Origin: a virus
Length of the DNA: 40,082 bases
Virus record (IMG/VR): IMGVR_UViG_3300006735_000073
Location: 1-40,082 of that record
Reading direction: 5' to 3' (one strand)
The notes below the pieces were generated by a model, which worked only from the letters and a program-made list of their open reading frames with translations, searched no databases and had not been told where the DNA came from. A program made the position numbers and the translations under genes. This document shows, in pieces, positions 24,605 through 33,571 of the stretch (position 1 is its first letter; every line of letters begins with the position of its first letter).

Positions 24605-26383
24605 CTAAGCCCCTCTCGGGTTCCTTGCATTAAGAATACCTTGACTGGCTTGCTCTACGCCGCCGGGTGTGGAGCCCCTCTGCTGAACACTGGACATAGG
24701 ACTACCGGACCCCATGCTGGTTCTGTTCTGCGGACTCGCAGGCCCTCGGTTTCTCAACCCCATACCTTCGCCGCCGGGGTTAGGCATACCGGCCTGCGCC
24801 TGTTGGGCCATACGAGCGGCCAACTGTGGAGGAATGTTGCGACTTGGTAGTGCTCCGGGCGTTCCCATACCGCCACCCATTCGCATACCGCCCATAGGTA
24901 CGCCACCGGGAGGCATACCGCCGGGAGGCATACCGCCGGGTGGTGCACCCTGTTGTGGTTGCTCAGCAGGGTCAGGTTGCTTGTAGATGAAACGAATGTC
25001 CCGATTAGCGTCTTCTTTGAGTTCAGGCTTATAGCCCAGCATCATCATGCGCTGAGCGATGTTGACTTCCATCTCATCTCTGCGTAGACGAGTGACTTCA
25101 TCCTCTTCTTCATTTGGATAAAGCGTGAGTTTCCAATCAGTAACATCCATTTGGGAAACCATTCTTGGGAATAAATGGTCAATGTATACTTTGTGACCAA
25201 ACTCTACAGCACGGTTGGTTACAAGAATCTGCATACCTTCGTTGTTCAATCCGCCGGATTTACCAGTGTCCATCATGAACACATTGGAAACGCCGTAGAA
25301 CGCCGCAATGCGCTGTCGCATTTCGTCACGGGCGGGTATGTACTGCATTTCTTCAAGGCTGTCCATGAGTTTAACCCAGTTGACACCACCTTTGCCGCTA
25401 CCTTCTGTTGCAATTTTAGGAATGTAATGCGGGTCTCTCTCCAACTTTTCATCAGTGGCTTTCCAAAATGCTTTCATTGATTCAAGATTGTCGGTGTTGA
25501 TACTGAGTATACCTCGCGGAATCCTACGCTTTGAATAGGCAGTGTACATGTAGTTGTCCATAGCCGTCAAAGTCATGGCCTGTCGCCACAGCGTGGACAC
25601 AGGCGACCTTCCGTACAACTTGGAAGGCTGATACTTACTTACATGGATGACTTCACCCTTGAGATAATACTGAGTTTTGCCGCTACCAGCAGTGTTGACA
25701 TGGTGTACATCTTCCATTTCAGTACCGCAAGTAGGACAGGATTTGTTGTCATCTGAATACGACTTTACTTCGTTTCGGTGAATTGGACAAACACGGAAAC
25801 GCCCTCCTCTTACACCACGCTTGTCGGCAATAATACGCATGAAAATGGGGTCGCCACGCACGATTTCTTTAATGCGATAGAACGCCATTTCATTGGTTTC
25901 AGGGTCAATGAAATACTCTTTGATGAGGATTAAAAAGGCATCATCAGTGATGTTAAGGTCGTACTCAATTTCTCTCATGACATCCATAAAAGTCTGTTCC
26001 ATAGAGTTGCGCTGTTCAAGAAGCCACCTTGGATACATCAACTGATTAGGGTCAGGCTCAATCAAATCCATGCTTCCGCATTCTTTGCATTCTTCTACAT
26101 CGTGCTGATATTCCTTGTCACAAGCAGTACACTTCTTGTGAAACTTTTTGTCCCAATAGTAGCCTCGGCGAAAAATTTCTTGTTGAAGTGTGCTGAGAAC
26201 CGTTCTCAAAATGAGGTTCTCAGTAGCAACTGCGTACAGAGCAGGAATGGTGATACCTTGTGCAAGAACAGGTTCTTGGATGCCCGTTGTCCACAAAGGC
26301 ATCTGCGGCTCAGGAGTGCTTCTCCTACGGAACGGATTACCGATAGATTCCAACAGTCTGCCAACTCTTCCTTTCTCTGCCAT
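24605..26383 (-). CDS. Portal protein with two zinc-knuckle insertions
   Basis: 592 aa from ATG 26383, which overlaps the upstream stop as TAATG and follows GGAGGG. Pattern is that of a phage portal: NLILRTVLSTLQQEIFRRG near the N-terminus, KGEVIHVSKYQPSKLYGRSP in the middle, then a long helical stem and the crown-like RQRIAAFYGVSNVFMMDTGK region. Two Cys pairs are inserted: C85-x2-C88 with C99-x2-C102, and C199-x2-H202 with C216-x2-C219; each should bind one Zn. The C-terminal ~130 residues are Pro/Gly/Met-rich (PPGGM repeats) and probably disordered. The protein forms the dodecameric DNA channel at the capsid vertex. Confidence 0.85.
   Translation of the reverse strand: MAEKGRVGRLLESIGNPFRRRSTPEPQMPLWTTGIQEPVLAQGITIPALYAVATENLILRTVLSTLQQEIFRRGYYWDKKFHKKCTACDKEYQHDVEECKECGSMDLIEPDPNQLMYPRWLLEQRNSMEQTFMDVMREIEYDLNITDDAFLILIKEYFIDPETNEMAFYRIKEIVRGDPIFMRIIADKRGVRGGRFRVCPIHRNEVKSYSDDNKSCPTCGTEMEDVHHVNTAGSGKTQYYLKGEVIHVSKYQPSKLYGRSPVSTLWRQAMTLTAMDNYMYTAYSKRRIPRGILSINTDNLESMKAFWKATDEKLERDPHYIPKIATEGSGKGGVNWVKLMDSLEEMQYIPARDEMRQRIAAFYGVSNVFMMDTGKSGGLNNEGMQILVTNRAVEFGHKVYIDHLFPRMVSQMDVTDWKLTLYPNEEEDEVTRLRRDEMEVNIAQRMMMLGYKPELKEDANRDIRFIYKQPDPAEQPQQGAPPGGMPPGGMPPGGVPMGGMRMGGGMGTPGALPSRNIPPQLAARMAQQAQAGMPNPGGEGMGLRNRGPASPQNRTSMGSGSPMSSVQQRGSTPGGVEQASQGILNARNPRGA
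24902..24945. repeat. Short GGM-coding tandem repeat in portal gene
   Basis: About three imperfect 15-bp units (accgccgggaggcat type) coding PPGGM-like peptides in the portal C-terminal tail. Confidence 0.7.
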
Positions 26384-27702
26384 TACAATCCCTCCGCCCA
26401 ACTCATGACAGTTTCACGGTCTACTCCCCATTCTCGCAAAGAGTCCTTGCCTTTAACGGTTCCATCTCTGTTAGAGAACTGTACAAACCGCTTCAACTGT
26501 GTTTTTCGCACGGGGTCTTTCTCTCCGATGTACGCCAATACTGCCTTTGCCTGCATGTCTTTCATTCTAAGATGAGGAGTTAAGTTGTCAAGGAGTTTGT
26601 TTAAATCATCCTTGGCATAAAAACTAACACGGTGCTGACTCCGTTGGTTGTCCGAGTACACTTTTTGGTCAAGTTGTAAAACGCCTGCACCAATATGCTT
26701 GTGCAACTCTTCACAGTGCATACGACCTCGGTCACCTGTGGCAATGAAGCCTGCTCTTGGCTCACCTCGTTCGGTGATGGTAATGTAACCGTCAGCGTCA
26801 AGGAAGCCAGCGGCATAAGCCCAAGCGTCTTTGAGAATTAAACCTGAACGGTCAACGCACATGTATTCTCCTTTGCGATGCGATTTGATGATGTTGATTT
26901 CTTCACCGTACATGTTCAACAACTTTGACAAGCGTGTGGAGTTAAGCCGTGGTACCCCTTTTTCTATAAGGTTCTGCGCTATCGTCCTTCCTTTCATCGC
27001 TCCTTTTTCTTTGAGTTCTTCTTTGGCAAGGTTCATCCACTTCTGTTGTTCTTTGGACAGATTATCAAACTGGTGAAGAGCGTTTCTCCAAACCTTTCTT
27101 GCGTCCTGCTTTTGTTTCATAGCACCAACCCAAGCGTTCTTTTCTTCTTCGCCCCACACATCATCAAACTCATCCAACTTAGCCAACGAGCCCTCGGCAC
27201 TGTCCCAAATATGACAGGCTCTGAGTAGACTGGATTTTCTCGTGTTACCAAACAAACGCAAGGCTCGTAGGTCTTTGTTGCCCAATCCCATTTTTCGCAT
27301 GGTGTCTTGATGACCGTCGGCCCAGTTCAACTTGGCCAGTGTCGCCTCTACTTCCAAACTTTTCAACGCTCGGACGCTGGCAATAATACTGTCAATTTCA
27401 CCCTTGTCTTCTTTGAAAACACGACGCGCTTTTCGCAAATTGCGAATTACGGCATTAGCACTCTTGCCCAATTTATCTTCAAACCAACCTTCTCCGGTTG
27501 GACTGAAAGGAGCATACTGCGGAACTGGTAAACTCTCTTCGCTAACCAACAAAGACTGCGATGCAATGGACTTGGCGATGGTTTCGTCTACCATTGGATG
27601 GCCAAGAAGATTACTGGCGATGGTGTTGAGAATCTCATGTCCCATGTCCACCGAATGAACGGCGTTTCCTACACTCAAACTGGGCCACATAGTATCGTCC
27701 AA
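26383..27702 (-). CDS. Head-region protein with C-terminal LAGLIDADG domain
   Basis: 439 aa. Residues 1-285 are helical and charged (AVIRNLRKARRVFKEDKGEI and EKNAWVGAMKQKQDARKVWR are examples). Residues ~290-400 carry one LAGLIDADG-type motif, AAGFLDADGYITI (297-309), followed by strands and helices that fit a half-domain of that endonuclease family, for example GRMHCEELHKHIGAGVLQLD and KDMQAKAVLAYIGEKD. One motif per chain normally means a homodimer. The gene lies between TerL and portal. The start is uncertain: TTG 27702 follows GTGATACC; ATG 27690 is the alternative. The domain could be a homing or packaging-related nuclease, or a DNA-binding relic. Confidence 0.8.
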   Translation of the reverse strand: MDDTMWPSLSVGNAVHSVDMGHEILNTIASNLLGHPMVDETIAKSIASQSLLVSEESLPVPQYAPFSPTGEGWFEDKLGKSANAVIRNLRKARRVFKEDKGEIDSIIASVRALKSLEVEATLAKLNWADGHQDTMRKMGLGNKDLRALRLFGNTRKSSLLRACHIWDSAEGSLAKLDEFDDVWGEEEKNAWVGAMKQKQDARKVWRNALHQFDNLSKEQQKWMNLAKEELKEKGAMKGRTIAQNLIEKGVPRLNSTRLSKLLNMYGEEINIIKSHRKGEYMCVDRSGLILKDAWAYAAGFLDADGYITITERGEPRAGFIATGDRGRMHCEELHKHIGAGVLQLDQKVYSDNQRSQHRVSFYAKDDLNKLLDNLTPHLRMKDMQAKAVLAYIGEKDPVRKTQLKRFVQFSNRDGTVKGKDSLREWGVDRETVMSWAEGL

Positions 27703-27720
27703 CTTTTGGTATCACATAAA

Positions 27721-29202
27721 TCATGCTGTGTACCAAGTTGCTCCTGCGACATTTCGTTGAGGTACATCGCCAAACCAACTATCTACACCTTCAAGGTAGT
27801 CGTCCAGTAGAACAATCGTACCTCTGAACTCCTTTGTTGCCCAGTTTGCTAACGCTACGCTGACAGCCAAGTCGTCGTGACTGCCGACTGATTCCAATCT
27901 ACCGTTCTTCTGCATGCCGAACCGACTTAGTTCGGTCTCAAGTGTCCTTGTGAACTCTTTGCTTCTCTCGTCGCCCCAAGGTGTCTTGATGTGCCCTTGC
28001 TCAAAAGCAAGAAGTAGACTCATGAACATGGACTCTTTCTTGGCCCTTGTCGTCATAAAAATTTTGATAGGCATGTCTGCCGCCATCTCTCGCATCTCGG
28101 CTTCAAGCATACGCTGGAAGTTGTTGCCTTCCAATTCAATGAGGTCGGGTTGGAACTTGCTGTTGAGTGCAACCATCATACGCTTCTGTGCCATAGACGA
28201 CAATCCCTTTTCGTGAACACTGTGAATCAACTGCTTCACATCTTCACCGGGCAACATACGCATGACCGTCATGGCCGTGTAGTCAGCGTTTTTGTCCGAG
28301 GAGATAGCAGGGTCGTAGCCAATGAAGTGCTGTCCGAAAATACCCGTAGACTCTCCTTTGTCGTCATACTCGTACTCGGCTTTGTCCATGAGTCGGATAC
28401 TGGGGTCACGAGCCTTTTCAAGCAGACTCATGGGGAACATACTGGACATGTCGTGAATAGGTTCACAGAGGTATTCACGAGCGAACTTGATAGCAGGCAT
28501 GGATTCTTCACGCTGTTTAAGAGCCGCAAGGTCCCATCGCTGAGGCCAAAGTGCTTCTCCTTTGGTGTTGATAGCAGGGTAAGTCTCTACAGTGAAGGTG
28601 TCTTTGTCCTCCAGTTCGGCGTACAAATCGTTGTACGAAAACGGCGTACCGACCATCATCAGACGACCAGTGTGGTGAAGGACAGGAAGAAGAACGGTGT
28701 AAAACCAGTCAGCCGCTCGTTGCAGTTCACCGGAAGTGGTACCCCACAAGATGTCATCGCAAACAACGACATCAGGGTGGAAACCACGAGTAGCACCACC
28801 AACCGACTTAGCCATAATACGACTGCCGTTGGTGAACTCAAAGTAAGATTTAGCCCAAGGCTTCCCTTGAGGCTTGAGTCCTGTGAGTATGTCAGCAGAC
28901 TCAATGTTGTTTCGGATGAAGCGCATGTGTTCCAAGGTCTGCTCAAGGCTGTGACTAAACACCATGACATGCGTGTTAGGATTAAACGCCGCCAGCCACA
29001 GAGCGTAAGACATGAAGAACACGGACTTACCGTGGTCACGAGATGCCTTGACGCAGTAGTATTTGTTCTCATTCAAACCCTTGAGCCACTGTTCGTGATG
29101 GTGTGACAGTTCAAAGTCAAGAATCTCAGTGAAGAAATAAGCGAACGACTTCTTTGACATTTGCGTGTCCATCTCATGAACGAGGTCATTGATGTCAGCC
29201 AT
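27721..29202 (-). CDS. terL: Terminase large subunit (packaging ATPase-nuclease)
   Basis: 493 aa from ATG 29202, overlapping the previous stop (TGATG) with GGTGG upstream. Motifs are in order: Walker A-like ASRDHGKS at 53-60, Walker B VVVCDD at 145-150, the coupling motif MMVGTPFSYNDLY around 182-194, and the RNase H-like nuclease with GYDPA (D297), LIELEGN (E358) and GSHDDLAVS (D443/D444). This is the motor that packs viral DNA into the prohead and cuts it. Length is typical. The family call is firm from motifs. Confidence 0.96.
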   Translation of the reverse strand: MADINDLVHEMDTQMSKKSFAYFFTEILDFELSHHHEQWLKGLNENKYYCVKASRDHGKSVFFMSYALWLAAFNPNTHVMVFSHSLEQTLEHMRFIRNNIESADILTGLKPQGKPWAKSYFEFTNGSRIMAKSVGGATRGFHPDVVVCDDILWGTTSGELQRAADWFYTVLLPVLHHTGRLMMVGTPFSYNDLYAELEDKDTFTVETYPAINTKGEALWPQRWDLAALKQREESMPAIKFAREYLCEPIHDMSSMFPMSLLEKARDPSIRLMDKAEYEYDDKGESTGIFGQHFIGYDPAISSDKNADYTAMTVMRMLPGEDVKQLIHSVHEKGLSSMAQKRMMVALNSKFQPDLIELEGNNFQRMLEAEMREMAADMPIKIFMTTRAKKESMFMSLLLAFEQGHIKTPWGDERSKEFTRTLETELSRFGMQKNGRLESVGSHDDLAVSVALANWATKEFRGTIVLLDDYLEGVDSWFGDVPQRNVAGATWYTA

Positions 29203-30209
29203 CAATTACCACCTTGTTGTTGTCGTTCAAGTGCTTCTTGTTCTTGAATGCGCTGAAGGCTTGTGTCAACTACGCCCACAACACCCGGATTCGTGCCCGG
29301 ATTTGGCATCTCGTCTTCTTCTTCCTCTGTATCTTCGTCTCTATCGGTGACGGCTACCTTATTGCGATTAAGTGCACTGTTCGTAGCATTCGTATTAAAT
29401 TGAGTACCCCTATTGTTATCCTTGTCGTTTTCAGCACCTGCACCTTCGGCTGGTGGTTGGGTAGGTGGCGGTAACATAAGTTGCGGAGGTACAGGTAAAC
29501 CGGCGGCGTTGGTAGGTGCCACTGCGCCGGAGTGGTCTACCGGGTCTTCTTCAAACTGGGCAGGCTCAACTCTGACAACATTTCCGGCTCTTTGATTAAA
29601 CATGTTTTGCTTTTCGGGGTCAAATGCACCTTGGAAGGCCTCTTCCATCTGTGCCATTCGGTCAGCACGGCCTTTGTCTTCTTTACCCCGCTTTATACCA
29701 AATGCTTTCGCCCTTGCCATCCTTTCTGCCTGTGCTTCTTTTGCTTGTTGAGCGGCAAGTTCGTCTTCTTGGTTCACTTCTTCAACCCGACGACGCATTG
29801 TTGCGGGATTTATACGGTCGTTGACATCGTATCGTCTGTTTTCAAAACGACCCCTTGCGCTCATACGAGCATAATCCCTTTTTGCTTCTTCGTCATAATC
29901 AGCACGAGCCTGTCGTTGACGACCTACGCCTACGAGTTTGCTTCTGCCGAGTGCTCCACCGAGTGCTTTGCCTTGGGCTCCGCCGCTTATCATTGCTTGA
30001 ACGAGGCCACCAAGACTACGATGTTTTCCAGCAAGTGCGCCAAGTACACCGACAGTGCCTCCAGCGAGGCCACCTAATCGTTCTCGCTTCGTTCTACCCA
30101 CGGCTGGTCCGCCGCTACTACGACCGCCGCCCACCATCATAATAGGCGGACCGCCACTAACCGTGTTGTAATTTGGCTCAATGGCCTTTACAACGAGAAC
30201 CTTGTCCAT
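29202..30209 (-). CDS. Gly-rich, basic then acidic low-complexity protein
   Basis: 335 aa; ATG overlaps the previous stop (TGATG) after GAGGTGA. The first ~100 residues are Gly/Leu/Arg-rich (RLGGLAGGTVGVLGALAGKH, SGGAQGKALGGALGRSK), which could insert in or lie on a membrane or bind DNA. Then a charged helix rich in Ala/Arg/Glu (about 105-200), a Pro/Asn linker and an acidic tail with DEDTEEEEDEMP. Nothing resembles a known enzyme. It sits between a His-rich protein and TerL in one coupled operon. A packaged or internal virion protein is possible. Confidence 0.82.
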   Translation of the reverse strand: MDKVLVVKAIEPNYNTVSGGPPIMMVGGGRSSGGPAVGRTKRERLGGLAGGTVGVLGALAGKHRSLGGLVQAMISGGAQGKALGGALGRSKLVGVGRQRQARADYDEEAKRDYARMSARGRFENRRYDVNDRINPATMRRRVEEVNQEDELAAQQAKEAQAERMARAKAFGIKRGKEDKGRADRMAQMEEAFQGAFDPEKQNMFNQRAGNVVRVEPAQFEEDPVDHSGAVAPTNAAGLPVPPQLMLPPPTQPPAEGAGAENDKDNNRGTQFNTNATNSALNRNKVAVTDRDEDTEEEEDEMPNPGTNPGVVGVVDTSLQRIQEQEALERQQQGGN

Positions 30210-32101
30210 CAGAACTCACCTCGTAGGAAGCCATCAAAGTAGCCCATCTTCTTCCGAATCAAATCAATGTCGCTCACGACATCACGGCTGGTACGGATGT
30301 CAGGATTCTGTTGCACCATCTCGCCTGTGACTGTGTCAAAGAATCGTTGACGAGGGTCAAGGCTCTGCTGTTGCTGAAACGCTTGTTCAGCAGGCGATGC
30401 CATGCGAGTTGCCATAGGTCTTGGCGCAACACCGACCGTGCCGCCAGCCATGGGTGCAGGTGCCGCACGAGGAGCGGGGTCAGGCTCAGGTGCCATACCA
30501 CCACCCATGCCACCGCCCATACCGCCACCCATACCGCCGCCCATCATAGGCTCTTCTCGCACTGTAGAGCCTTCGGGAGCAAGCATGTGGTTGCCGTGAT
30601 AAACGCGAGATTGCCAGTGTTCGGGAGCATCGTGTCGCCCAAAGTCAGGCACGGGCGTTTCAAGGTTATGGTCTTCATAACTGGTCGGGATGTCGCCGAA
30701 ACTGAAACGCTTGTGCTCACTGGCTCCGAGTAACTTGTCAATGATACCTTGCACTTTATCCCTGTACTCATCAGAAACATCGGATTCTGCATCAGAGGCT
30801 CGCAGTTGTGTCAAAACACGCTCAAGTGCCTCGTCTTGCGATGCGCCGTCAGCCATCAATTTACCTGCGGCGTTGCTCAAATGCGCTACCATTTGCTTTG
30901 CTCTGTTATTGGCAGAACGAGCGAACGGTGTCTTTTCGTCCGTCTTTGCACCTGCGGCATGCTGTGCATGGAGGCGATAAGTTTCATCGTTGTGATGAGA
31001 CCCAATGTTTCGGAAAATCGTACGAAAACGCTTGGCTACTCCTTCTCCGCTGTCAGAATTTAAGTTATGCGTTCCACCTTGAAAGAGTAACCGAAGCATA
31101 GACGACCTTGCGATTTGATTGAGTTCTTCGGGTTTGTGCCCGTGGTCCAACCCCAACTGGTCAAATATGGCCTGCAATTTTTGTCCGTTGAATCCTGCAC
31201 CTACACCTTTACCGCCAGCACCCATCATCCTGAACGCATCGTTTGGCATCAACTCAGCGAGTTGGTGAGCGTGGACTTCAGGGTGCATTCTTTGGTCTGA
31301 CATGGACTGACGCTGGTCGCCTGTCAAGTAATGGTCAGGCAACTGACCTGTGTTTTGGTACTTTTCAAAATCTTGGGTTGCAATAGACTGAACAATGCCA
31401 CCGCTGAGGTCGCCGGGAAGCAAGCGGTTGAACTTTACATACCGTAGATTGTTGACCATTTTTGGGTCAGCACCATAGTTTCTCAGGACTTCGCCCAACT
31501 CTCGGTTAAAATGAGTGTACCCGCCATCAATCCAAGTACCCTCTGCTCCGCCGGGGACATTTCCGACATTCAGTGAATAAGTCATGAGTGGGCGTGGTCC
31601 GCCTTCGTGAACAGGGTCAGCACCTCTAACGAGTCTTCTGTGAGTATCTGTGTTGTTATCGTAGTACTTTGAAGCATGCACCTTGCGCCACTGTGGGCTA
31701 TCAAAGTTGGGAAGTGTGTGATTGGACTGTCCTTTTCCATGAGCAACATCGTGCCGACGATTGTAAAGGTCAATGGCTTCCTGCATGACAGTCTGAGCCG
31801 ACCTTGGGTCAAGTCCGAAGTCTCGCATCATTTCACGGTGCATCCAATCAATGGGATGAAGGCCACCTTCCAGTAGTTCACCCGTCTTAGGGTGATGATT
31901 GAATGGCGGATGGTCGTGTTCTTCGTGGTCATCACTGAGTCCGGCAGGCGTCGGAGCCCAACCGTGTGCAAGTTCACCATCAAAAGTAAGCCCTGCGGAC
32001 TTCAAAAGAGGCTTGTTGAGAGCCTTAAGAAAATGATTCGTCCCGAAAAACGGAGTCTGCTTGAGTAGATAACTGGTCGCAGGCAGGTGAACTTTCCACA
32101 T
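30209..32101 (-). CDS. Large His-rich protein with GGGM repeats
   Basis: 630 aa from ATG 32101 (TGATG overlap, GGAGGG upstream). The N-terminal part is His-rich (HEEHDHPPFNHHPKTGELLE), a style also seen in the giant protein. The middle is helical and charged, and a Met/Gly repeat MMGGGMGGGMGGGM stands near residue 530, followed by Pro/Ala-rich and Gln-rich linkers. It lacks any motif I can name. The coupled operon position between two low-complexity proteins and TerL suggests a virion or DNA-packaging role. Confidence 0.82.
   Translation of the reverse strand: MWKVHLPATSYLLKQTPFFGTNHFLKALNKPLLKSAGLTFDGELAHGWAPTPAGLSDDHEEHDHPPFNHHPKTGELLEGGLHPIDWMHREMMRDFGLDPRSAQTVMQEAIDLYNRRHDVAHGKGQSNHTLPNFDSPQWRKVHASKYYDNNTDTHRRLVRGADPVHEGGPRPLMTYSLNVGNVPGGAEGTWIDGGYTHFNRELGEVLRNYGADPKMVNNLRYVKFNRLLPGDLSGGIVQSIATQDFEKYQNTGQLPDHYLTGDQRQSMSDQRMHPEVHAHQLAELMPNDAFRMMGAGGKGVGAGFNGQKLQAIFDQLGLDHGHKPEELNQIARSSMLRLLFQGGTHNLNSDSGEGVAKRFRTIFRNIGSHHNDETYRLHAQHAAGAKTDEKTPFARSANNRAKQMVAHLSNAAGKLMADGASQDEALERVLTQLRASDAESDVSDEYRDKVQGIIDKLLGASEHKRFSFGDIPTSYEDHNLETPVPDFGRHDAPEHWQSRVYHGNHMLAPEGSTVREEPMMGGGMGGGMGGGMGGGMAPEPDPAPRAAPAPMAGGTVGVAPRPMATRMASPAEQAFQQQQSLDPRQRFFDTVTGEMVQQNPDIRTSRDVVSDIDLIRKKMGYFDGFLRGEF
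30495..30545. repeat. GGGM-coding tandem repeat
   Basis: Imperfect 12-bp units (accgccacccat type) coding a Gly3-Met repeat in the His-rich 630-aa protein. Confidence 0.7.
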
Positions 32102-33561
32102 CAACCAACCCTCCCGCTACCGGGGGCGGCAAACAGAGTTGATGGTGCGCCCCAGTTCTTGGGGTCGTTCTCCAAGTCTTCTGTTGCACCTTCGTTTCTC
32201 GTGGTACTGTCCTGCCCTTCACGATGACCTGCCTTTCCTTTCTCACCGGGACCGCTGGAGACTGCTCCTTTCTTGCTTTTGTCTTTGCGTTCCAAAGCAT
32301 CCTTGAGGTCTCGCATGAGTCTTCGCATCTGCGTGAACTGCATGTAGTTCATTTTCTTTCGCACTTCTTCCATGTCGGAACGAATACCTTCTATGGATTT
32401 AGCGAAACCTTTGCCTTTTTCTCGGATTGCCTGTGGCTCCTTTATTTGACCCGAGCCGCCCACCTTGGGAACGCGTGGGTTGTAATCGGTTTCTGCACCA
32501 ATACCGTGCCCTGTGGGGATTTGCGGAACATTCCCCATGAGTTTTCGTCGTGCTTGGGTCGCCTGTTGCTGTCCATACTTCTGTGCGTCCAATCGCAGAG
32601 GCTGTTTGGTCTCAACACCCAAGTGCGTTCGGTGAACAGCCAATGGGGCTCGGTCCAGTCCCTGCTTCTTGCCGGGACTGACGGTTCGTGATTGTTGCTT
32701 TGAACGACGAGAGGTAGCAGTTTCAATACGAGCACCACCCGGTTGAATCTCAAACTGAGGCTGTCGCCATGACTTGTCCTTGCTTCGCCCTGCTTCGTCC
32801 AACTTGGACTTCATCAACGAGGACCAAGCGTCGTTCATTGGCTCGCTTCTATGAATATCTTGAAAAGTAGGGTGAAATCCCGCATCGCTTACAGCACTAC
32901 CTTGTGCGTTAAGGTCATTTTCAACCAATCGGTAATTGTACTCATTGAGTATCTCTTCGTCATATTCAAGAATACCTTCAAGCATCCTTTGTACTTGTGT
33001 GTCCAAAACACCATTATCCATTGTTGCATATGGCCTTGGGGTGTCGGGATTCATCACTTCGGGCCTTACTTCTTCGTCAAAATACCGCTGAGTGTCTTCA
33101 TCCGAGCCATCTCCAACATCGTGTACATGGGGGTCTTGCTTTAGCAAACTACTCCAAGCATCCTCCATCGGCTCACCCGTAGCGAGCATACCGCCGGGTG
33201 CTGGCATTGTACCAGTAGCGGCACCAAGACTGAGATTGCCCATGTCAGGCATACCCGTCATGGCACCGAACTGTTGTCCCTCGTTGAACTGGTCGTCCAT
33301 CTCAAGTGGCTCTTCTTCTTCCTCGTTCATCATCGGAGGCATCATCGGAGGTTCGGGCTTGGGTGTAGTAATCTGTAAGTGAGGAAGTTCTTCACTCATC
33401 ACAGGCTTTTCTTTTTCTGCCTGCTTTTGGTCACGAACCTGCTCCATCTCCTCAGGGTCGCCATAGCCATGCTTGTAGTCGTCATCGTCCTTGGAATAAC
33501 CAAGGTTGGACTCACTACGAGGCGAGTACATGCGAGTGTCGGAACCTGTAGCCATTGGCAC
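32101..33561 (-). CDS. Disordered acidic/basic protein with two AWSSLxK motifs
   Basis: 486 aa, GTG start five bases after GAGGTGA. Residues 1-170 are acidic, Met/Pro-rich and likely disordered. Two near-identical peptides, EPMEDAWSSLLK (130-141) and EPMNDAWSSLMK (240-251), stand 110 residues apart. FEIQPGG follows the second. The C-terminal half is basic and includes helices IEGIRSDMEEVRKKMNYMQF and RRLMRDLKDALERKDKSKKG, then a Gly/Lys-rich tail. The repeated Trp peptide looks like a docking motif. The function is unknown; its composition is that of a scaffold or internal protein. Confidence 0.83.
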   Translation of the reverse strand: MPMATGSDTRMYSPRSESNLGYSKDDDDYKHGYGDPEEMEQVRDQKQAEKEKPVMSEELPHLQITTPKPEPPMMPPMMNEEEEEPLEMDDQFNEGQQFGAMTGMPDMGNLSLGAATGTMPAPGGMLATGEPMEDAWSSLLKQDPHVHDVGDGSDEDTQRYFDEEVRPEVMNPDTPRPYATMDNGVLDTQVQRMLEGILEYDEEILNEYNYRLVENDLNAQGSAVSDAGFHPTFQDIHRSEPMNDAWSSLMKSKLDEAGRSKDKSWRQPQFEIQPGGARIETATSRRSKQQSRTVSPGKKQGLDRAPLAVHRTHLGVETKQPLRLDAQKYGQQQATQARRKLMGNVPQIPTGHGIGAETDYNPRVPKVGGSGQIKEPQAIREKGKGFAKSIEGIRSDMEEVRKKMNYMQFTQMRRLMRDLKDALERKDKSKKGAVSSGPGEKGKAGHREGQDSTTRNEGATEDLENDPKNWGAPSTLFAAPGSGRVG

Positions 33562-33571
33562 TCATCTCACC

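Noticed and set aside
24902-24945. CRISPR-like short repeats in the portal gene
   Set aside because: They are codon repeats for Gly/Met/Pro in a disordered tail, with no spacers.
28150-29106. 318-codon open frame on the plus strand
   Set aside because: Antisense to TerL, whose motifs are unambiguous.
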